Source: Streptomyces sp. TLI_053
GTDB lineage: Bacteria; Actinomycetota; Actinomycetes; Streptomycetales; Streptomycetaceae
Reading direction: 5' to 3'
Length of the DNA: 64,000 nt
Assembly: GCF_900105395.1 (NCBI RefSeq)
Contig: NZ_LT629775.1
Span: forward strand, 744,001-808,000
Under the pieces are notes generated by a model. It was not told the origin of the DNA, searched no databases, and was given only the letters and a program-made list of their open reading frames with translations. How positions within the stretch are numbered: the first letter of the stretch is position 1; each line of letters opens with the position of its first letter. Shown here in pieces: positions 39,986 through 49,541 of the stretch. Position numbers and translations under genes: made by a program.

Positions 39986-42301
39986 TTGACCACGAAGTCC
40001 GCAGCCGCGGCGACCCTCGCCACCGCGTACGGCTACCCCCGACAGGGCCGGGGCCGGGAGCTCAAGAAGGCGATCGAGGGCTACTGGAAGGGCACGGTCA
40101 CCGCCCAGGCGCTGCTGGCCACGGCCGCCGACCTGCGCCGCGGGAACTGGCAGCAGCTCGCCGACTCCGGCGTCGAAGAGGTCCCGACCGGGGACTTCTC
40201 GCTGTACGACCACGTGCTCGACACCACGGTCGCCGTCGGTGCGATCCCGGTCCGCCACCGGGCCGCCGTCGACGCCGACCCGCTGGACGGCTACTTCGCC
40301 ATGGCGCGCGGCACCCAGGACGTCGCGCCGCTGGAAATGACCAAGTGGTTCGACACCAACTACCACTACCTGGTCCCCGAGCTGGGCCCCGACACGGTGT
40401 TCACCGCCGACCCCGCCAAGGCCGTCAACGAGCTGGCGGAGGCCCTCGCGCTCGGCCACGACGCCCGGCCGGTCCTGGTCGGCCCGGTCACCTACCTGCT
40501 GCTGGCCAAGCCCGCCCCGGGCGTGGCGGCCGACTTCCAGCCGATCACCCTGCTCGACCGGCTGCTGCCGGTCTACGCGGAACTCCTCGCTGCGCTGAAG
40601 GCCGCCGGAGCGCAGTGGGTCCAGCTGGACGAGCCCGCGCTCGTCCAGGACCGCACCCCGGCCGAGCTGAACACCGCGGCCCGCGCCTACCGCGAGCTCG
40701 GCGCCCTCACCGACCGGCCCAAGCTGCTGGTCGCGAGCTACTTCGACCGCCTCGGCGACGCCCTGCCGGTGCTCGCCAAGGCACCCGTCGAGGGCCTGGC
40801 GCTCGACTTCACCGGCCCCGCCGCCGCGAATCTGGACGACCTCGCCGCCGTCGGCGGTCTGCCGGGCAAGCGGCTGGTCGCGGGCGTCGTCGACGGGCGC
40901 AACATCTGGATCAACGACCTGGAGAAGTCGCTCGCCACCCTGGCGACCCTGCTCGGCCTCGCCGACCGCGTCGACGTCGCACCGTCCTGCTCCCTGCTGC
41001 ACGTGCCGATCGACGCCGCCCTGGAACGCGACGTCGACCCGCAGATCGCCCGCTGGCTCGCCTTCGCCAAGCAGAAGGCCGCCGAGTCCGCCCTGCTCGC
41101 CCGAGGACTGCGCGAGGGCACCGGTGCGATCACCGCCGACCTCGCCGCCAACCGCGCCGACCTCGCCTCCCGGGCCGGCTCGCCGATCACCCGTGACCCG
41201 GCCGTGCGCGCCCGCACCGCCGCCGTCACCGCCGACGACGCCCGCCGCACCCAGCCCTACCCGCAGCGTGCCGTGGCCCAGCGCGCCCGCCTCGGCCTGC
41301 CCCTGCTGCCCACCACCACCATCGGCTCCTTCCCGCAGACCACCGAACTGCGCGTCGCCCGTGCCGACCTGACCGCCGGACGGATCGACACCGCCGCCTA
41401 CCGGGAGCGGATGGAGGCCGAGGTCCGCGAGGTGATCGCCTACCAGGAGAAGGCCGGCCTCGACGTCCTGGTGCACGGCGAGCCCGAGCGCAACGACATG
41501 GTCCAGTACTTCGCCGAACAGCTCACCGGCTACCTCGCCACCCGGCACGGCTGGGTGCAGTCCTACGGCACCCGCTACGTGCGCCCGCCGGTCCTCGCCG
41601 GCGACATCTCCCGCCCGCACCCGATGACCGTCGACTGGTTCCGTTTCGCCCAGGACCTCACCGACCGCCCCGTCAAGGGCATGCTCACCGGCCCCGTCAC
41701 CATGCTCGCCTGGTCCTTCGTCCGCGACGACCAGCCGCTCGCCGACACCGCCCGCCAGGTCGCCCTGGCCCTGCGCGACGAGGTCACCGACCTCGAGGCC
41801 GCCGGCGCCGCCGTCGTCCAGGTCGACGAACCCGCCCTGCGGGAGACCCTGCCGCTGCGTGCCGCGGACCGCCCCGCCTACCTCGACTGGGCCACCGAGT
41901 CCTTCCGGCTGGCGACCTCGGGCGTGCGCGCCGACACCCAGATCCACACCCACATGTGCTACGCCGAATTCGGCGCGATCATGACCGCGATCGACGAACT
42001 CGACGCCGACGTCATCTCCCTGGAGGCCACCCGCTCCCACATGCAGGTCGCCGGCGAGCTCGCCGCCGCAGGCTACCCGCGCGAGGTCGGACCGGGCGTC
42101 TGGGACATCCACTCCCCCCGCGTCCCCAGCACCGACGAAGCCACCGAACTGCTCCGGGCGGGCCTGGCCGCGATCCCGGCCGAGCGGCTCTGGGTCAACC
42201 CCGACTGCGGCCTGAAGACCCGCGGCTGGACCGAGACCCGGGCCTCCCTCGACAGCCTCGTCGGCGCCGCCCGCCGCCTGCGCGAGGAACTCGCCGGCTG
42301 A
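39986..42301 (+). CDS. metE: Cobalamin-independent methionine synthase
   Basis: A 771-residue enzyme that transfers a methyl group from methyl-tetrahydrofolate polyglutamate to homocysteine without B12. The C-terminal catalytic half has the zinc ligands in IHTHMCYAEF (His, Cys) and VNPDCGLKTRGW (Cys), plus the TIGSFPQT homocysteine region and TGPVTMLAWSFVRDD. The start is a TTG with GAAGGAGAG 5 nt upstream; it aligns with the N-terminus expected for MetE, and no ATG fits. metF follows on the opposite strand. Controlled by the riboswitch upstream. Confidence 0.95.
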   Translation: MTTKSAAAATLATAYGYPRQGRGRELKKAIEGYWKGTVTAQALLATAADLRRGNWQQLADSGVEEVPTGDFSLYDHVLDTTVAVGAIPVRHRAAVDADPLDGYFAMARGTQDVAPLEMTKWFDTNYHYLVPELGPDTVFTADPAKAVNELAEALALGHDARPVLVGPVTYLLLAKPAPGVAADFQPITLLDRLLPVYAELLAALKAAGAQWVQLDEPALVQDRTPAELNTAARAYRELGALTDRPKLLVASYFDRLGDALPVLAKAPVEGLALDFTGPAAANLDDLAAVGGLPGKRLVAGVVDGRNIWINDLEKSLATLATLLGLADRVDVAPSCSLLHVPIDAALERDVDPQIARWLAFAKQKAAESALLARGLREGTGAITADLAANRADLASRAGSPITRDPAVRARTAAVTADDARRTQPYPQRAVAQRARLGLPLLPTTTIGSFPQTTELRVARADLTAGRIDTAAYRERMEAEVREVIAYQEKAGLDVLVHGEPERNDMVQYFAEQLTGYLATRHGWVQSYGTRYVRPPVLAGDISRPHPMTVDWFRFAQDLTDRPVKGMLTGPVTMLAWSFVRDDQPLADTARQVALALRDEVTDLEAAGAAVVQVDEPALRETLPLRAADRPAYLDWATESFRLATSGVRADTQIHTHMCYAEFGAIMTAIDELDADVISLEATRSHMQVAGELAAAGYPREVGPGVWDIHSPRVPSTDEATELLRAGLAAIPAERLWVNPDCGLKTRGWTETRASLDSLVGAARRLREELAG

Positions 42302-42319
42302 CCGTCGCGGTGAACTCGA

Positions 42320-42353
42320 GGGGCGGTCGCGACACGAGTGTCGCGACCGCCCC
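42320..42353. terminator. Bidirectional terminator, 16-bp perfect inverted repeat
   Basis: GGGGCGGTCGCGACAC (42320-42335) is exactly complementary to 42338-42353. It lies between the convergent metE and metF genes. Confidence 0.85.
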
Positions 42354-42430
42354 GGCGGCACTGTCACCTCACGGACCGTCCGAGGGCGGGTTGCCGCCAC
42401 GAGGAACGGGGGTCGCACCCGGGCAAGGGA

Positions 42431-43348
42431 TCAGACGGCCGCGGACAGGCCGAGGTTCTGGTGGATCTCCGTCGTGACCGTGGAGAAGTTCATGGTCATG
42501 AAATGCAGCCCGGGCGCACCCTCGGAAATCAGTCGGCTGCACATGGCGGTGGCGTGCTCGATTCCGGCGGAGCGGACCGCCGCCGGATCCTCCTGAAGGT
42601 CGAGCATGCGTCCGGAGAAGTCTGCCGGAATGGCAGCGGTACTGAGGGTCGGAATACGGAGAAGCGACCGTATGGTGGTCACGGGCATGATCTCCGGAAT
42701 TACCGGAATATCGCATCCGGCCTTCTGGAGGCGGTCGCGGAATCTGAGGTAGCTGTCCGCCTCGAAGAACATCTGGGTGATCGCGTAATCCGCGCCGGCC
42801 CGCCACTTGGCGAGGAAGTTGCGGATCTCGGAGTCCCAGTCCGGTGATCTCGGGTGCATTTCCGGGAAAGCGGCGACGCCGACGCAGAAGTCGCCGGACT
42901 CCTTGATCAGCCGCACCAGGTCCGCGGCGTACTCGACCCCGTCGGGGTGCCGGGCCCACGGGCCGAGCGGGTCGCCCGGCGGGTCGCCCCGCAGCGCCAG
43001 GATGTTGCGAACCCCCTGGTCGGCGTAGTGTCCGAGGATGTTCCTGAGTTCGGCGACGCTGTGGTCGACGGCCGTCAGGTGGGCGGTGGGCGTGAGGGTC
43101 GTCTCCTGGGCGATGCGGCCGGTGACCTTCACGGTCCGCTCCCGGGTCGACCCGCCGGCACCGTAGGTCACCGAGACGAAGGTCGGGGAGAGCGCCTCCA
43201 GGCGGCGGATCGCATTCCACAGTCCGGCCTCCGCCGCGGCGCTGCGCGGTGGCATGAACTCGAACGAATAGGAACGCTTCCCGGTGGCGAGGAGATCGCG
43301 CACGGATGCCGCCCGGTCGTTACGGGTGGAGGGGGTTCCGAGTGTCAT
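42431..43348 (-). CDS. metF: 5,10-methylenetetrahydrofolate reductase
   Basis: A 305-residue flavoprotein that reduces methylene-THF to methyl-THF, the methyl donor for MetE. Visible family motifs are FEFMPPRS (catalytic Glu), [22 protein letters not shown] and ITQMFFEAD. The ATG at 43348 has no clear Shine-Dalgarno sequence; a TATATT lies 8 nt upstream, so the mRNA may be leaderless. It is convergent with metE and divergent from folP, so folate and methionine genes cluster here. Confidence 0.93.
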   Translation of the reverse strand: MTLGTPSTRNDRAASVRDLLATGKRSYSFEFMPPRSAAAEAGLWNAIRRLEALSPTFVSVTYGAGGSTRERTVKVTGRIAQETTLTPTAHLTAVDHSVAELRNILGHYADQGVRNILALRGDPPGDPLGPWARHPDGVEYAADLVRLIKESGDFCVGVAAFPEMHPRSPDWDSEIRNFLAKWRAGADYAITQMFFEADSYLRFRDRLQKAGCDIPVIPEIMPVTTIRSLLRIPTLSTAAIPADFSGRMLDLQEDPAAVRSAGIEHATAMCSRLISEGAPGLHFMTMNFSTVTTEIHQNLGLSAAV

Positions 43349-43494
43349 GCGGAGAGAATATACGGGCCCCTGGACGGCTCGTCCCCGGTGTCCGTAGAGT
43401 GATACGGGATTGCTCGGAAATGCATCCCCCGGTGTCCGGATCCGATGCTTGCGGAGTGGATCCCCGGGGTCTCCGCACAGTGCACAATGGGGGC

Positions 43495-44388
43495 ATGGAA
43501 AGACAGTTGCACACCCTCCCCGGACTTCCCGAATGGGACCGCTGCGCCGTGATGGGAATTCTCAACGTCACGCCCGACTCGTTCTCGGACGGCGGCAGCT
43601 GGCTGGACCCGGGCTGGGCCGTCGAGCACGGACTGTCGCTCGTCGCCCGGGGCGCCGACATGGTGGACGTGGGCGGGGAGTCGACCCGCCCGGGCGCCCG
43701 CCGGGTGCCGCTCCAGGAGGAGCTCGCCCGGGTCCTGCCGGTGGTGCGGGGCCTCGCCCGCGAGGGTGTCCTGGTGAGCATCGACACGATGCGGTCCGAG
43801 GTCGCGGAGGCGGCGGTGGACGCGGGTGCCCGGATCGTCAACGACGTCAGCGGAGGCCTGGCCGACGACCGGATGGCCAGGACCGTCGCCCGGACCGGTG
43901 TGCCCTTCGTCCTCATGCACTGGCGGGGACAGTCCCACGCGATGGACGGACTGGCCGACTACGAGGACGTCGTGGCCGACGTGACCACGGAGGTGGAACG
44001 CCAACTGGACGCCGTGGTGTCGGCCGGAGTCGACCCGGCCCGGGTGATCGTCGACCCCGGCCTCGGCTTCGCCAAGAGCCGCGCCGACGACTGGGCGCTG
44101 CTCGCCGCCCTGGACGCCTGGCACGCCCTGGGGCGACCGCTGCTGGTGGGGCCGTCGCGCAAACGCTTCCTCGGCGAACTGCTCGCCGACCCGGCGACCG
44201 GCGTACCCCGCCCGGCCCGGGAACGCGATGCCGCCACCGCGGCCACGGCCGTGCTGGCCGCCGCCGCAGGAGCCTGGGCGGTCCGCGTCCACGAAGTCCG
44301 GGCCACCGCGGACGCCGTGCGCGTCGAGGCCGCCCTGCACGCGCACCGGCCCGCGGCCGGTCGGCGGCCGCCGCACCGCACGAGGTAG
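43495..44388 (+). CDS. folP: Dihydropteroate synthase
   Basis: A 297-residue TIM-barrel enzyme that joins p-aminobenzoate to the pterin diphosphate in folate synthesis. Signatures are [50 protein letters not shown] and [12 protein letters not shown] with a final [10 protein letters not shown] 43495 has GGGGG immediately upstream. It is a stand-alone copy away from the usual fol cluster, so it could be a second paralogue; all core motifs are intact. Confidence 0.92.
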   Translation: MERQLHTLPGLPEWDRCAVMGILNVTPDSFSDGGSWLDPGWAVEHGLSLVARGADMVDVGGESTRPGARRVPLQEELARVLPVVRGLAREGVLVSIDTMRSEVAEAAVDAGARIVNDVSGGLADDRMARTVARTGVPFVLMHWRGQSHAMDGLADYEDVVADVTTEVERQLDAVVSAGVDPARVIVDPGLGFAKSRADDWALLAALDAWHALGRPLLVGPSRKRFLGELLADPATGVPRPARERDAATAATAVLAAAAGAWAVRVHEVRATADAVRVEAALHAHRPAAGRRPPHRTR

Positions 44389-44420
44389 GGCGCGGCTTCG
44401 AACCCGCGGCCGCGGGGCGA

Positions 44421-44456
44421 CCGCCGAGCCTTCGTCCGCCGAGCCTTCGTCCGCCG
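44421..44456 (+). repeat. 15-bp tandem repeat (2.4 copies)
   Basis: CCGCCGAGCCTTCGT occurs at 44421-44435 and 44436-44450, followed by CCGCCG. It lies in the folP-prpR spacer. No function is apparent. Confidence 0.8.
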
Positions 44457-44518
44457 CGACCCGCGGGTCGCCGAAGACCACTCGCCTGCGGATTGCTCGC
44501 AGGGCGGCGGCCGGTTCT

Positions 44519-44560
44519 TGCGAATACTGCAAACCCAGGGCAGTGGTACCTTCGCAAATA
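44519..44560. promoter_or_regulatory. PrpR/RamB-like boxes upstream of prpR
   Basis: TGCGAATACTGC (44519-44530), continuing AAA, and TTCGCAAATA (44551-44560) resemble the TTTGCAAA-type boxes of RamB/PrpR regulators. The 12-mer recurs with one difference (TGCGAATCCTGC) upstream of prpD at 51171. This suggests autoregulation and control of prpD. Confidence 0.5.
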
Positions 44561-44587
44561 CGGGCAGGGAAAGGAACGACAGGCGTT

Positions 44588-46039
44588 ATGGCACGACCGG
44601 CCGGGCGGAAGATCTACGCCCACGCCAAGCTGCGCCGGCTCCGCCGCGAGCACGGCATGAACCAGGTGGAGCTGGCCCATGAGCTGGGCATCTCGACCAG
44701 CTACCTCAACCAGATCGAGCACAGCCAGCGCCCGTTGACCGCCTCGGTGCTGCTGCGGATCTCCCAGGTGTTCGGGGTGGACCCGGAGTTCTTCTCCGAG
44801 GCCGAGGAGGAGCGCCTGGGCACCGATCTGCGGACCGCGCTCGCGGACCAGGTGTGCGGAGGCTCCGTGCCCGCCGAGGAGATCACGGAGGTCAGCCGGG
44901 ACCATCCGGAGGTGGCACGCGCGCTGGTCGCGCTGCACCGCGGTTACCGCGAGGCGCTGGCGCGCGTCGGCGACCTGGGCGAGCCGGGGCCCGGCGCGGG
45001 CCTGCGTCCGGCCGAACCCCACGACGAGGTCCGCGACTTCTTCTACGCCCACCACAACCACATCGCCGTCCTCGACGAGGCGGCCGAGCGGACCGCCGAA
45101 TCGCTCGCGACCGCCACCGCGGGACGCACGGCGGAAGCCCTGACCGCCCGGCTCGCCGAGCGGCACGGCGTGCGGGTGGTCGAGGCCGACCGCCCCCGGG
45201 TCGCCGATCTGCGACGCTACGACCCGGCGACCGCCACGCTCCACCTCTCGCCGTGGCTGACCGACGGCCGCCGCGCCTTCCAGCTCGCCACCCAGCTCGC
45301 GCTGCTGGAGCACCGCCCGCTGATCGACACGCTCGTGGCGGCGGCCGAGCACGACCTCACGTCACCCGAGGCGGCGGACCTGGCGCGGATCGGCCTGGCC
45401 AACTACTTCGCCGGCGCGGTGCTCATGCCCTACACCGCCTTCCACGCCGCCGCCGAGGAACTCCGGTACGACGTCGAGCTGCTGCGGATCCGTTTCGGCG
45501 TCGGCTTCGAGACCGTCTGCCACCGGTTGAGCACCCTCCAGCGGCCGGGCCGCCGGGGTGTGCCGTTCTCCTTCCTGCGCGCCGACCGGGCCGGGAACAT
45601 CTCCAAACGCCAGTCGGCGACCGCCTTCCACTTCTCCCGCCTCGGCGGCACCTGCCCGCTCTGGACCGTCTACGAGGCGTTCTCCTCCCCTGGCCGGATC
45701 CTCACCCAGGTCGCCGAGATGCCGGACGGGAAACGCTACTTCTGGATCGCCCGGACCGTCTCCCACGGCGGCTACGGCCGCCGCACGGCGCGCGGCGAGT
45801 TCGCCGTCGCGCTCGGCTGCGAACTCCGCCACGCCCACCGCCTGGTGTACGCCGAGGGCGTCGCCGTCAACGCGCCCGGCGCCGCGACGCCGATCGGGCT
45901 GGGCTGCCGGATCTGCGAACGCCGCGACTGCGCGCAGCGCGCCCGGCCCCCGGCGGGCGGGCACCTGCTGGTCGATCCGGACCGGCGCGGCCAGGTGCCC
46001 TACCCCGTGCTCGGCGAGGCGGCCGACGCCGGTCACTGA
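44588..46039 (+). CDS. prpR: Short-chain acyl regulator, PrpR/RamB/MclR type
   Basis: A 483-residue regulator. Residues about 12-70 are an XRE helix-turn-helix (MNQVELAHELGISTSYLNQIEHSQRPLT, longest part shown by position). Residues about 150-300 are the ImmA/IrrE-like domain with a degraded metal site (RAFQLATQLALLEHR in place of HExxH). The C-terminal region has a Cys cluster CRICERRDC like that binding an Fe-S cluster in mycobacterial PrpR. Such proteins sense propionyl-CoA and activate methylcitrate-cycle genes; prpC, prpB and prpD lie next door. ATG start. Confidence 0.88.
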   Translation: MARPAGRKIYAHAKLRRLRREHGMNQVELAHELGISTSYLNQIEHSQRPLTASVLLRISQVFGVDPEFFSEAEEERLGTDLRTALADQVCGGSVPAEEITEVSRDHPEVARALVALHRGYREALARVGDLGEPGPGAGLRPAEPHDEVRDFFYAHHNHIAVLDEAAERTAESLATATAGRTAEALTARLAERHGVRVVEADRPRVADLRRYDPATATLHLSPWLTDGRRAFQLATQLALLEHRPLIDTLVAAAEHDLTSPEAADLARIGLANYFAGAVLMPYTAFHAAAEELRYDVELLRIRFGVGFETVCHRLSTLQRPGRRGVPFSFLRADRAGNISKRQSATAFHFSRLGGTCPLWTVYEAFSSPGRILTQVAEMPDGKRYFWIARTVSHGGYGRRTARGEFAVALGCELRHAHRLVYAEGVAVNAPGAATPIGLGCRICERRDCAQRARPPAGGHLLVDPDRRGQVPYPVLGEAADAGH

Positions 46040-46187
46040 GACGCCGGCCGGACGACGGCCCGGGCCCCGGTGTCCGCGCCGCGCTCCCGCCCGGCCCCGC
46101 CCGAGCACCACGACTTCCCTCCGGCTCCGCCACTCCCGCGCGAGGGGCGGAGCCGACCACACCTCCGACGACGACTGGGCCTTCCGA

Positions 46188-47465
46188 ATGAACCACCCGA
46201 CCGACGAGACCCGCCTGCCCGCTCCCCGCGGCGCCACCGCCCCGTACGGGCACTGCGTGCTGCTCAAGCACGGCGAGGTGGCCCTCAAGGGGCGCAACCG
46301 GCACCTGTTCGTCCGGCGTCTGGAGGACAACCTCCGTTCCGCCCTGCGCGGCGCAGGCGGCTCGACCTGGATACGGTCCCCGCACAACATCACCGTGCTC
46401 GGCGGAGAGGTACCCGTCGGGACCCTGGTGGAGCGGGCACGCACGGTCATCGGATTCAGCTCCGTCGAGCCGGCGCTCCGCGTCCCCAGCACGATGGAGT
46501 CCGTCGAGGCCAACGCCCTGGACGTGCTGCGCACCGCCTGCGCCGGACGGGCCGCCACCGGCTTCGCCGTACGGGCCAAACGCCGGGACAAGACCTTCGC
46601 GCTGACCTCCACCCAGCTGGAGCGCCACCTCGGCGCGCTCCTCCAGCCGCGGATCGAGGGTCTGAGGGTCGACCTCACCTCGCCCGACGTCACCCTGACC
46701 GTCGAGGTCGACCACCGCGAGACGTACCTGTCGGCGGAGCGCCACGCCGGGTTGAGCGGCCTGCCGGTCGGTGCCAGCGGACGGGCCCTGGTACTGCTCT
46801 CCGGCGGCTACGACTCTCCGGTGGCCGCGCACCGCGCCATGCGGCGCGGACTCGCCTGCGACTTCGTGCACTTCAGCGGCGCGCCGTACACCGACCCGGC
46901 CTCCGTCTACAAGGCGTACGCACTGGCCCGCGAGCTCAACCGCTACCAGCCGCCCGGGGCCCTGCACGTCGTCGCCCTCGGCAAGGCACAGAAGCAGCTG
47001 GCCGTCGCGGGTGCCGGCCGGCTGCAGGTGGTGGCCCAGCGCCGGCTCATGGTCCGGACGGCCTCGGCCCTGGCCGCCGGCACCGGCGCGCAGGCGCTGG
47101 TGACCGGCGACAGTCTGGGACAGGTGGCCAGTCAGACCCTGGCCAACATGGTCGCCGTGGACCAGGCCGCCACCCTGCCGGTGCTGCGACCGCTGGTCGG
47201 CTGGGAGAAGCAGGAGATCATCGACCAGGCCAGGGCCCTCGGCACGGCCGAGATCTCCGTCCTGCCGGACGAGGACTGCTGCAGCCTGCTCGCCCCGCCG
47301 CGGGTCAGCACCGGGACCCGCATCGGCCACCTGCGGGCCGTGGAGAAGCGCCTCGACCTGGACGAGCTGGTCGAGGCGCTGCTCGCGAACGTGCAGGTGA
47401 TGCGGCCCGGCCAGGAGGAGGACCGGGCACCGGAAGCGGGCGCGACCTGCGCGGTCCCGTCCTGA
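46188..47465 (+). CDS. thiI: tRNA 4-thiouridine synthase / ThiI-family protein
   Basis: A 425-residue protein with an N-terminal ferredoxin-like plus THUMP region (about 15-180, including KHGEVALKGRNRHLFVRRLE) and a PP-loop ATPase domain with SGGYDSPVA near residue 197. It adenylates tRNA U8 for sulfur transfer. There is no C-terminal rhodanese domain; a Cys pair in DEDCCSLL could act instead. It sits between prpR and prpC with no obvious functional link. ATG 46188 is the probable start. Confidence 0.88.
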   Translation: MNHPTDETRLPAPRGATAPYGHCVLLKHGEVALKGRNRHLFVRRLEDNLRSALRGAGGSTWIRSPHNITVLGGEVPVGTLVERARTVIGFSSVEPALRVPSTMESVEANALDVLRTACAGRAATGFAVRAKRRDKTFALTSTQLERHLGALLQPRIEGLRVDLTSPDVTLTVEVDHRETYLSAERHAGLSGLPVGASGRALVLLSGGYDSPVAAHRAMRRGLACDFVHFSGAPYTDPASVYKAYALARELNRYQPPGALHVVALGKAQKQLAVAGAGRLQVVAQRRLMVRTASALAAGTGAQALVTGDSLGQVASQTLANMVAVDQAATLPVLRPLVGWEKQEIIDQARALGTAEISVLPDEDCCSLLAPPRVSTGTRIGHLRAVEKRLDLDELVEALLANVQVMRPGQEEDRAPEAGATCAVPS

Positions 47466-47490
47466 CCCGGTCCGCTCCCCGGCCGGCCGC

Positions 47491-48615
47491 CTACACGGTG
47501 GCCGGCACCGGCCGCTGCTCCGGCCCGTCGTAGGAGGCGAGCGGTCGGATCAGGGCGTTGTGGGCGAGCTGTTCGGTGATGTGGGCGGTCCAGCCGGTGA
47601 CCCGGCTCATCACGAAGATCGGCGTGAACACCGGGGTGTCGAAGCCCATCAGGTGGTAGGCCGGCCCGGCCGGGTAGTCGAGGTTGGGATGGATGCCCTT
47701 GCGCTCCAGCATCGCCTCCCGCAGCGCGCCGTGCAGGGCGGCCAGCCTGGTGGTCCCCGGGTCGGTGCTGCGGGCGATCAGGTCGTCGAGGGCGGCCTGC
47801 ATGATCGGGACGCGGGAGTCGCCGTGCTTGTAGACCCGGTGGCCGAAGCCCATGATCTTCCGCTCGGCGGCGAGCGCCTCGTCGAGCCAGTCGGCGGCGC
47901 GGGCCGGGTCGCCGATCTCCTCCAGCATGTGCATCACGGCCTCGTTGGCACCACCGTGCAGCGGGCCCTTGAGCGCGCCGATCGCGGCGGTGACGGCGCT
48001 GTAGAGGTCGGACAGGGTGGAGGTGACGACGCGGGCGGTGAAGGTGGAGGCGTTGAAGCTGTGTTCCGCGTAGAGCACCAGGGAGATCTCGAAACAGCGG
48101 ACCACCTCCGGGGCGGGGACGGCGCCGAAGCACATGTGGAAGAAGTTCTCCGCGTAGCCGAGGTCCGGGTCCGGCGGGATCGGCGCCAGTCCGCGCCGGC
48201 GGCGCTGGTCGGCCGCGACCACGGTGGGCAGCTTCGCCAGCAGGGTGAGCGACTTGGCGAGATTGGGGGCCGGGCGGCCGTCGTCCTCGGTCGGGTCCTC
48301 GGCGCCGAAGAAGCTGACGGCGGTGCGCAGCACGTCCATCGGGTGGCAGGTCTCCGGCAGCTTCGCCAGGACCTCGGCGGTGGTGCGGTCCAGCGGGCGC
48401 AGCGCGCGCTCACGGGCCCGGAACTCGCGCAGTTGGGCGTCGTCGGGCAGCTCGCCGTGCCACAGGAGGTGGGCGACCTCCTCGAAGGAGCGGTGGGCGG
48501 CGAGGTCCTGGACGGGGTAGCCGCGGTAGGTGAGGGAGTTGGTCTCCTGGATGACGGTGGAGATCTCCGTGGTGTCGACGACGACACCGGCGAGTCCACG
48601 ATGGATCTCGAGCAT
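47491..48615 (-). CDS. prpC: 2-methylcitrate synthase
   Basis: A 374-residue citrate-synthase-fold enzyme that condenses propionyl-CoA with oxaloacetate. Catalytic regions are HSFNAST, GPLHGGANEAVMHML and FGHRVYKHGDSR, the bacterial methylcitrate-synthase form. Length and the prpB/prpD neighbours support 2-methylcitrate rather than housekeeping citrate synthase. ATG 48615 with GGAGGC upstream. It is third in the minus-strand prpD-prpB-prpC operon, 20 bp after prpB. Confidence 0.93.
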   Translation of the reverse strand: MLEIHRGLAGVVVDTTEISTVIQETNSLTYRGYPVQDLAAHRSFEEVAHLLWHGELPDDAQLREFRARERALRPLDRTTAEVLAKLPETCHPMDVLRTAVSFFGAEDPTEDDGRPAPNLAKSLTLLAKLPTVVAADQRRRRGLAPIPPDPDLGYAENFFHMCFGAVPAPEVVRCFEISLVLYAEHSFNASTFTARVVTSTLSDLYSAVTAAIGALKGPLHGGANEAVMHMLEEIGDPARAADWLDEALAAERKIMGFGHRVYKHGDSRVPIMQAALDDLIARSTDPGTTRLAALHGALREAMLERKGIHPNLDYPAGPAYHLMGFDTPVFTPIFVMSRVTGWTAHITEQLAHNALIRPLASYDGPEQRPVPATV

Positions 48616-48635
48616 GGTGTGGTGCCTCCGGTGTG

Positions 48636-49541
48636 TCAGTTCCCGGGCGGGAGGGTGAAGTCGAAGACGGCCGAGTCGAAGGCCGAGTAGGCCTGGTAGT
48701 CCAGGAGTTCGTAGAGGCGGGAGCGGGTCTGCATGCGCGGCAGCAGGGACTCCTGGGTGCCTTCCGCGGCGAGGGTGCGCAGTCCGCCCTCGGCCGCGCC
48801 CATGGCCAGGCGCAGCAGGGTGACGGGGTAGAGGGCGATGTCGTAGCCGAGGTTCTGGAGGGTGCAGGCGTCGAGCAGCGGGCCCTTGCCGAACTCGGTC
48901 ATGTTGGCGAGCAGGGGGACGTCGACGGCCTTGCGGAAGGCCTCGAACTCGGCCTCGTCGGCGAGGGCTTCGGGGAAGACGGCGTCGGCGCCGGCGTCGA
49001 CGTAGGCCTTGGCCCGGTCGATCGCGGCGGTGAGTCCTTCGACGGCGCGGGCGTCGGTGCGGGCCATGATCAGGAAGTCGGGGTCGCGGCGGGCGTCGAC
49101 GGCGGCCCTGATCCGGCGGACCATGTCCGTGCGGGGTACGACCGTCTTGCCGTCGAGGTGGCCGCAGCGTTTGGGGTTGACCTGGTCCTCCAGGTGCAGG
49201 CCGGCCAGGCCGGCGTCCTCCATCAGCTGGACGGTGCGGGCCGCGTTCATCGGTTCGCCGAAGCCGGTGTCCGCGTCGACGAGGACCGGCAGGTCCGTGA
49301 CCCGGGTGGTCCGGCCGGCGCGGTCGGCGATCTCGGTGGCGGTGGTGAGGCCGATGTCGGGCAGGCCGAGGTCGGCGGCGAGCACCGCGCCGGAGAGGTA
49401 GGCGGCCTCGAAGCCGAGGTCCTGGATCAGGCGGGCGGAGAGCGGGTTGAAGGCGCCCGGCATGGTCAGCAGCCGCCCGGTGGCGAGCCGTTCGCGCAGG
49501 GCGCGGCGGCGCTGGGCCGGGGTGGTGCGGGTGTGGAGCAT
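48636..49541 (-). CDS. prpB: 2-methylisocitrate lyase
   Basis: A 301-residue isocitrate-lyase/PEP-mutase-fold enzyme that splits 2-methylisocitrate into pyruvate and succinate. The family signature is KRCGH (in NPKRCGHLDGK), with DADTGFG and LEDQ for Mg binding. ATG start overlaps the prpD stop by one base (TGATG), so translation is coupled. Confidence 0.93.
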   Translation of the reverse strand: MLHTRTTPAQRRRALRERLATGRLLTMPGAFNPLSARLIQDLGFEAAYLSGAVLAADLGLPDIGLTTATEIADRAGRTTRVTDLPVLVDADTGFGEPMNAARTVQLMEDAGLAGLHLEDQVNPKRCGHLDGKTVVPRTDMVRRIRAAVDARRDPDFLIMARTDARAVEGLTAAIDRAKAYVDAGADAVFPEALADEAEFEAFRKAVDVPLLANMTEFGKGPLLDACTLQNLGYDIALYPVTLLRLAMGAAEGGLRTLAAEGTQESLLPRMQTRSRLYELLDYQAYSAFDSAVFDFTLPPGN

